Shown piece by piece: positions 32,612-36,170 of a stretch of DNA of 36,170 bases (its first letter is position 1; every line of letters starts with the position of its first letter). Location: NCBI GenBank assembly GCA_964344625.1, contig CAYFNZ010000009.1, positions 1 through 36,170 of the forward strand. The letters run 5' to 3'. The notes under the pieces were generated by a model. That model had not been told where the DNA came from. It did no database searches and saw only the letters and a program-made list of their open reading frames with translations. The translations under genes and the position numbers were made by a program. Source of the stretch: JAAYEL01 sp964344625 (GTDB lineage: Bacteria; Bacillota; Clostridia; Tissierellales; Peptoniphilaceae).

Positions 32612-33440
32612 ATATTATTTTCAATTCTTCTAATACCCTGTAGATCCCATCTTCTAGGATATGTGGGGCTACTACGTCCGCATGGGCTTTGACTATGTCG
32701 TTGGCATTGCCCATGGCTATGCCTATGCCGGCTTCTTTCAGCATTTCTAAGTCGTTCATGCTGTCGCCTATGGCTATGGAGTCTTCGATTTTGCCGCCGA
32801 AGTGGTCAAGGACTTGTCTGATTCCGGTTGCCTTGTTGATTCCGTTGTTGATTAGTTCGGCAAAAGTGCCGTAGTTTATTAGGTAGTATTCTTTTGGTAA
32901 AAGCTTGGATAGCTTTACGTTGGTTTCAACGTTTAGTGAGTAAACTAGTAGCTTGTGGATTGGGGTAGGATTTTCAATGTAGTCTTCTTCCTTTCTTACA
33001 AAGGCTGGTTGAAGCATGAAGTGGTATGGCTCGTAGCCGTTTGGCTTCATATCAAGTATGCCTTCTATAGCCTTGTAGACTCTTTCTCTAAAGCCCTTGT
33101 AGATCGGTTCTGTAAAATATGTGAAGTCTACTCCTTCTAGGGCGTATTCTACGCCAAGGCTTTTTAGGGTTTTTACTAGTTTTTTTACTTCCTCTTCAGG
33201 AATTTCCTTGTCAAAAATTACCTCATCCCCTATTTTAATATATGAACCTGCGGCACAAACGTAGCCATCGAAGTCAAACTTCTTAAAACCTGTACCTAGT
33301 TCAGCATAAGACCTTCCAGTATTGATAAATATCTTGTGGCCATTAGCCCTAGCCTTTTCTAAGGCTTGGACTGTCGACTCTAAAATGCCTCTTGAATGTT
33401 CTAGCAGTGTCCCATCTATATCAAAAAATATATATTTCAT
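32610..33440 (-). CDS. Cof-type HAD-IIB sugar-phosphatase-like hydrolase
   Basis: This 276-residue protein has motif I FFDIDGTLL, motif II INTGRS, the lysine of motif III in PIHKLLVY and motif IV AIGDSMNDLEML. The alpha/beta cap (about residues 85-185) puts it in the Cof/YwpJ group, which acts on sugar phosphates, pyridoxal phosphate or flavin mononucleotide. The substrate cannot be told from sequence. ATG follows AGAAAGGTAG. Confidence 0.9.
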   Translation of the reverse strand: MKYIFFDIDGTLLEHSRGILESTVQALEKARANGHKIFINTGRSYAELGTGFKKFDFDGYVCAAGSYIKIGDEVIFDKEIPEEEVKKLVKTLKSLGVEYALEGVDFTYFTEPIYKGFRERVYKAIEGILDMKPNGYEPYHFMLQPAFVRKEEDYIENPTPIHKLLVYSLNVETNVKLSKLLPKEYYLINYGTFAELINNGINKATGIRQVLDHFGGKIEDSIAIGDSMNDLEMLKEAGIGIAMGNANDIVKAHADVVAPHILEDGIYRVLEELKII

Positions 33441-33488
33441 ACTCTACCTTTCTATCATCTTAAGTTTTACGCACGATACGTGGTTCGA

Positions 33489-34724
33489 TTAAAATATCAA
33501 CATTAATTTTCTTACTAGGTCCTTTAAGGCTCCCATAAACCTGCTAAAGAAGTTTAGCCTTGGCTTGAAGCCCTTGTTTACTAAATTGATTTTTCCTAAT
33601 TCGTCTCCTTGGTATTTTACTATTACTTGGCCTAGGGCCTCGCCATCTTCGAAAGGCGCCTTCTTGTCTTCAAATATCTTGTAGCTTATTTCCGGCTTTG
33701 CCCCTTTTGGAAATATTCCCTTGACCGGTTCTTCAAGATACAGCGGGAACCTTCCAGCCTTGGTATCTCTTGCTTCATAGTCAACTACCGGGAATTGGGA
33801 GTCGTAATTTAGGAGATCCTTGTATTCATAATTGTCATCTACATATTGAATCAAGGCCCTTGTAGCCCTGTCCCTTACTTGGTATGTTTCAGCTCCTGTT
33901 ACTACCGTAATCAGCTTAAAATCTTGGCCCTTATGAAATCCATTCATATCAACATAGCCAGTGAAGTTGTACATAGCTTCGAAGGTAAAGCCTGTCTTTA
34001 GACCCAAAAGGCCTGGTATTGAGCTGTACATATCATGGGTATGCTCGCCTATAAAGTTTCTATCTGGCATGGATAGGCTTTCAAGCTTTGAATATTCCGC
34101 CACTTCAGGAAAGCTTACCACCAAGTGTTTAGCCAACTTATATAGGCTCATGGCCGACATCTTGTTATAGTCTGAAACTTCCTTGCCGCCTACAGTCTTG
34201 TCTTCTGAAAGGCCTGTAGGATTTATGAAATAGGCATCGTTTAGGCCTAGTTCTTTGGCTCTTGCGTTCATCCTCTTTACAAATTCTTTTACACTTCCTG
34301 CACTTTTTTTAGCCAAGGCCGTAGCAGCGTCATTACCTGAGACTACCATAAGGCCTGCAAGTAGGTTTTCTACACTTACCTGTTCACCGACCTTAAGCTC
34401 CATCCTGGAGTTACCCGGTTCAGCAAACTCTGCAATCTCTTCATCGACCTTAACTAGGTCTTGTAGCTTGTATTTCCCTTGAGATAGGTCTTCCTTAACT
34501 AAAAGGTAGGTCATCATCTTGGTCATAGATGCAATTCCCAAGACCTTGTCCGGGTTTTTCGAATAATATATCTCGTTGGTTTCAGGATTTGCAACCAGTA
34601 GGGCCTGGGTGTAGTTTTCAAGTTCTGCAATGTCATCGCTTGGACTAGCAAGGGAAATGTTCGCCCCCGATAGCATTATCAGTAAGGCTAACATAAAGGA
34701 TACTATCCTATGTTTATTTCTCAC
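33489..34724 (-). CDS. dacA: D-alanyl-D-alanine carboxypeptidase (class C low-mass PBP)
   Basis: This exported 411-residue serine peptidase trims peptidoglycan stems. The signal peptide is residues 1-27 (cleavage near SLA-SP). Active-site motifs are Ser66-Met-Thr-Lys69, Ser129-Gly-Asn131 and Lys243-Thr-Gly245. A C-terminal domain (about 300-385) is followed by an amphipathic anchor (FFSRFMGALKDLVRKLMLIF). The start is GTG, sharing one base with the upstream stop (TAGTG), after GGGAGG. It is coupled to the AadK-like gene. Confidence 0.94.
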   Translation of the reverse strand: MRNKHRIVSFMLALLIMLSGANISLASPSDDIAELENYTQALLVANPETNEIYYSKNPDKVLGIASMTKMMTYLLVKEDLSQGKYKLQDLVKVDEEIAEFAEPGNSRMELKVGEQVSVENLLAGLMVVSGNDAATALAKKSAGSVKEFVKRMNARAKELGLNDAYFINPTGLSEDKTVGGKEVSDYNKMSAMSLYKLAKHLVVSFPEVAEYSKLESLSMPDRNFIGEHTHDMYSSIPGLLGLKTGFTFEAMYNFTGYVDMNGFHKGQDFKLITVVTGAETYQVRDRATRALIQYVDDNYEYKDLLNYDSQFPVVDYEARDTKAGRFPLYLEEPVKGIFPKGAKPEISYKIFEDKKAPFEDGEALGQVIVKYQGDELGKINLVNKGFKPRLNFFSRFMGALKDLVRKLMLIF

Positions 34725-35557
34725 TACATTTTCCTCCCAAACCTGTCATATAAAAATCTCAAATAATTCATAGTGTCTACGTCTTCTTTCTTTGGATAGT
34801 CGTATTTTTCTTTTCTAGCTATCTCCAAGCAGATTTTTCTATTAAGGGAGGCTAGGCTAAAAACGGAGTCCCAAAAGGCGTCAAAGCCGCCTGTGTTCAA
34901 GGATTTAACAAACATATCCATGTACTCTTTTTCTAGGTGTTTGGTCATTTCCTCTCCGAACTTTCCGATTACTACTTTTTTCTCGTATTTCAAATAGATG
35001 TAGAGCCTTAGCAAGTTAAGGATTTGCTTTTTGCAAATGTCATACTTAAAATTAGCTACTACCATGTCTCTTTTTGAAAGGGCTGAGGCTGTGTCTGTCA
35101 GATTTATAAAAAACGAAGTCGCCTCTTGCTTAAAATTCTTTTCGTTTATGTCATTTTCAAATACCAGGGTATCGTCATAGGACTTGCCCTTAAGCAGGGT
35201 CTTGTCCTTGTCATATATAACTGTATATGAAGAAATGTTATTCAGGTATTTTCCCAAAGATTCTACCTCTACAAAAGCTATTGATAGCTTAACATTTTCA
35301 TTTGTAACAACCTTTAGGCTGTAAAAGGAAAATGGCTCTTCTATATGATTTTCCCTCTTCAAAATTAAATCTTTTTCATCATAAAAAAGGTCCTTCAAAA
35401 GATAAAATGAATCTATGTGAGAAAGGCCCATTATAAAGTCATAATCCTTGATATTGCTAGCGTGGGACATGTCCATGCTGTCAACGCTAATAAATACCCT
35501 TACATTGTCTATTTTTTTAATTCTATTTTTTATATCAGCTAAATTTACACTGTCCAT
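34724..35557 (-). CDS. AadK-like nucleotidyltransferase relative with degenerate active site
   Basis: This 277-residue protein resembles streptomycin 6-adenylyltransferases (AadK) across its length: IKDYDFIMGL near the start, NLTDTASALSKRDMVVANFKYD in the middle, ILNLLRLYIYLKYEKKVVIGKFGEEM and the C-terminal FDAFWDSVF. The nucleotidyltransferase fold needs Gly-Ser then DxD. DYD (38-40) remains, but the GSR position reads VDS (25-27). It may not transfer nucleotides, so antibiotic resistance should not be assumed. It overlaps dacA by one base and is first in the pair. Confidence 0.6.
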   Translation of the reverse strand: MDSVNLADIKNRIKKIDNVRVFISVDSMDMSHASNIKDYDFIMGLSHIDSFYLLKDLFYDEKDLILKRENHIEEPFSFYSLKVVTNENVKLSIAFVEVESLGKYLNNISSYTVIYDKDKTLLKGKSYDDTLVFENDINEKNFKQEATSFFINLTDTASALSKRDMVVANFKYDICKKQILNLLRLYIYLKYEKKVVIGKFGEEMTKHLEKEYMDMFVKSLNTGGFDAFWDSVFSLASLNRKICLEIARKEKYDYPKKEDVDTMNYLRFLYDRFGRKM

Positions 35558-35643
35558 AAGTCACCTCTAATAAGTAAATTTTATTATATATGGCAAACTA
35601 TATCAAGGTAAAGATATCTTCCTAGATAATATTTTGCCATTAA

Positions 35644-35672
35644 TTGCCTTGTTTAAGTTAGTATTATATAAT
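35644..35672 (+). promoter_or_regulatory. Promoter of mscL
   Basis: TTGCCT (35644-35649), a 17-base spacer and TATAAT (35667-35672), followed by AAGGAGG as ribosome site before the TTG start. Confidence 0.7.
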
Positions 35673-35700
35673 AATAAAAAAAGCAATAAGGAGGCTCATT

Positions 35701-36090
35701 TTGATTAAGGAATTTAAGGAATTTATTTCCAAGGGAAATGTTATCGACCTTGCAGTCGGCGTTGTTATAGGTGGCGCTTTTGGAGCAATAGTTACTTCTC
35801 TTGTAGAAGATATTATCATGCCTTTAATCGGACTTATACTAGGCGGTCTAAACTTCGCAGGCTTAAGCATCAAGGTTGGAGAAGCAGAAATAATGTATGG
35901 AAACTTCATACAAGTAGTGGTAAACTTTTTAATCATCTCATTCTGCATCTTTATGGTAATTAAGGCAATCAACAAGGTTAAAAAACCTCAAGAAGTAGAG
36001 GTAACCACAAAAGTTTGCCCATACTGCAAATCCGAAATATCAATCGAAGCTACAAGATGTCCACACTGTACATCAGAACTAGACAAATAA
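35701..36090 (+). CDS. mscL: Large-conductance mechanosensitive channel with C-terminal zinc ribbon
   Basis: This pressure-relief channel opens on osmotic downshock. It starts with TTG at 35701, seven bases after AAGGAGG. The first helix with GNVIDLAVGVVIGGAFGAI forms the pore; the second helix is about residues 68-90. Residues 106-123 form a zinc ribbon (CPYC...CPHC; Cys106, 109, 120, 123), a tail common in Firmicute MscL proteins. Length 129 is typical. Confidence 0.96.
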   Translation: MIKEFKEFISKGNVIDLAVGVVIGGAFGAIVTSLVEDIIMPLIGLILGGLNFAGLSIKVGEAEIMYGNFIQVVVNFLIISFCIFMVIKAINKVKKPQEVEVTTKVCPYCKSEISIEATRCPHCTSELDK

Positions 36091-36104
36091 GAATAAACAG
36101 AGAA

Positions 36105-36138
36105 AACACCAGGACCACAGGCCCTGGTGTTATTTTTA
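36105..36138 (+). terminator. Rho-independent terminator of mscL
   Basis: AACACCAGG (36105-36113) pairs with CCTGGTGTT (36123-36131), followed by ATTTTTAT. Confidence 0.85.
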
Positions 36139-36170
36139 TGGGTTTATTAAGAGCGGAGATGCTTGCAAGA

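Noticed and set aside
34724..35557. Calling this gene a true aminoglycoside resistance enzyme
   Set aside because: The GS motif needed for nucleotide transfer is not present, so only a relationship is claimed.

Overview
This window looks like a chromosomal segment of a low-GC, non-sporulating anaerobic Firmicute, most like the Anaerococcus/Peptoniphilus group (Tissierellia). That placement is inference from AT-rich sequence, Firmicute promoters and Shine-Dalgarno sites, gene order and gene content; no 16S gene is present. The sequence is a draft scaffold with two 100-N gaps (24986-25085 and 32025-32124).

Layout. Bases 1-550 hold a perfect CIRCE heat-shock operator at the left edge, a decayed mobile-element end, and a very regular array of six 39-bp imperfect palindromes. 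A leftward operon follows (4602 to 555): two signal peptidases I, lepA and hemW. rpsT and holA converge next to it. This matches the Firmicute holA-rpsT-(gpr-spoIIP)-lepA-hemW-hrcA neighbourhood, with two signal peptidases where sporulation genes would sit. From 13269 to 6302 lies a complete F1Fo ATP synthase operon (atpZ-I-B-E-F-H-A-G-D-C), whose c subunit carries a two-glutamate ion site predicted to bind Na+. Upstream are fhs, a DtxR-family metalloregulator, and ileS, which is a mupirocin-resistant-type enzyme behind a T-box riboswitch. The next block (18994-24650) has nth, rodA, a permease fragment, comEC, an AlaX-like protein that has lost its zinc ligands, and a small HTH protein.

After the first gap come a HAD-IB phosphatase, a small membrane protein, methionine aminopeptidase and a TPR protein (all leftward), a PAP2 phosphatase (rightward), and an acyl-CoA dehydrogenase fused to an EtfA C-terminal flavin domain. 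A divergent pair follows: a LexA-like XRE/S24 repressor and an unknown 86-residue protein, with near-identical mirrored promoters that each carry the same operator-like site. The right end has tRNA-Arg(CCU), a Cof-type HAD phosphatase, a D,D-carboxypeptidase with a degenerate AadK-like neighbour, and mscL.

How it works together. The cell appears to use folate one-carbon metabolism, a probably Na+-coupled ATP synthase and flavin-based acyl-CoA chemistry. The best candidates for something new are the helically phased palindrome array (171-452), the divergent LexA-like module (30843-31863), the dehydrogenase-Etf fusion, and the two degenerate enzyme relatives (AlaX-like and AadK-like).
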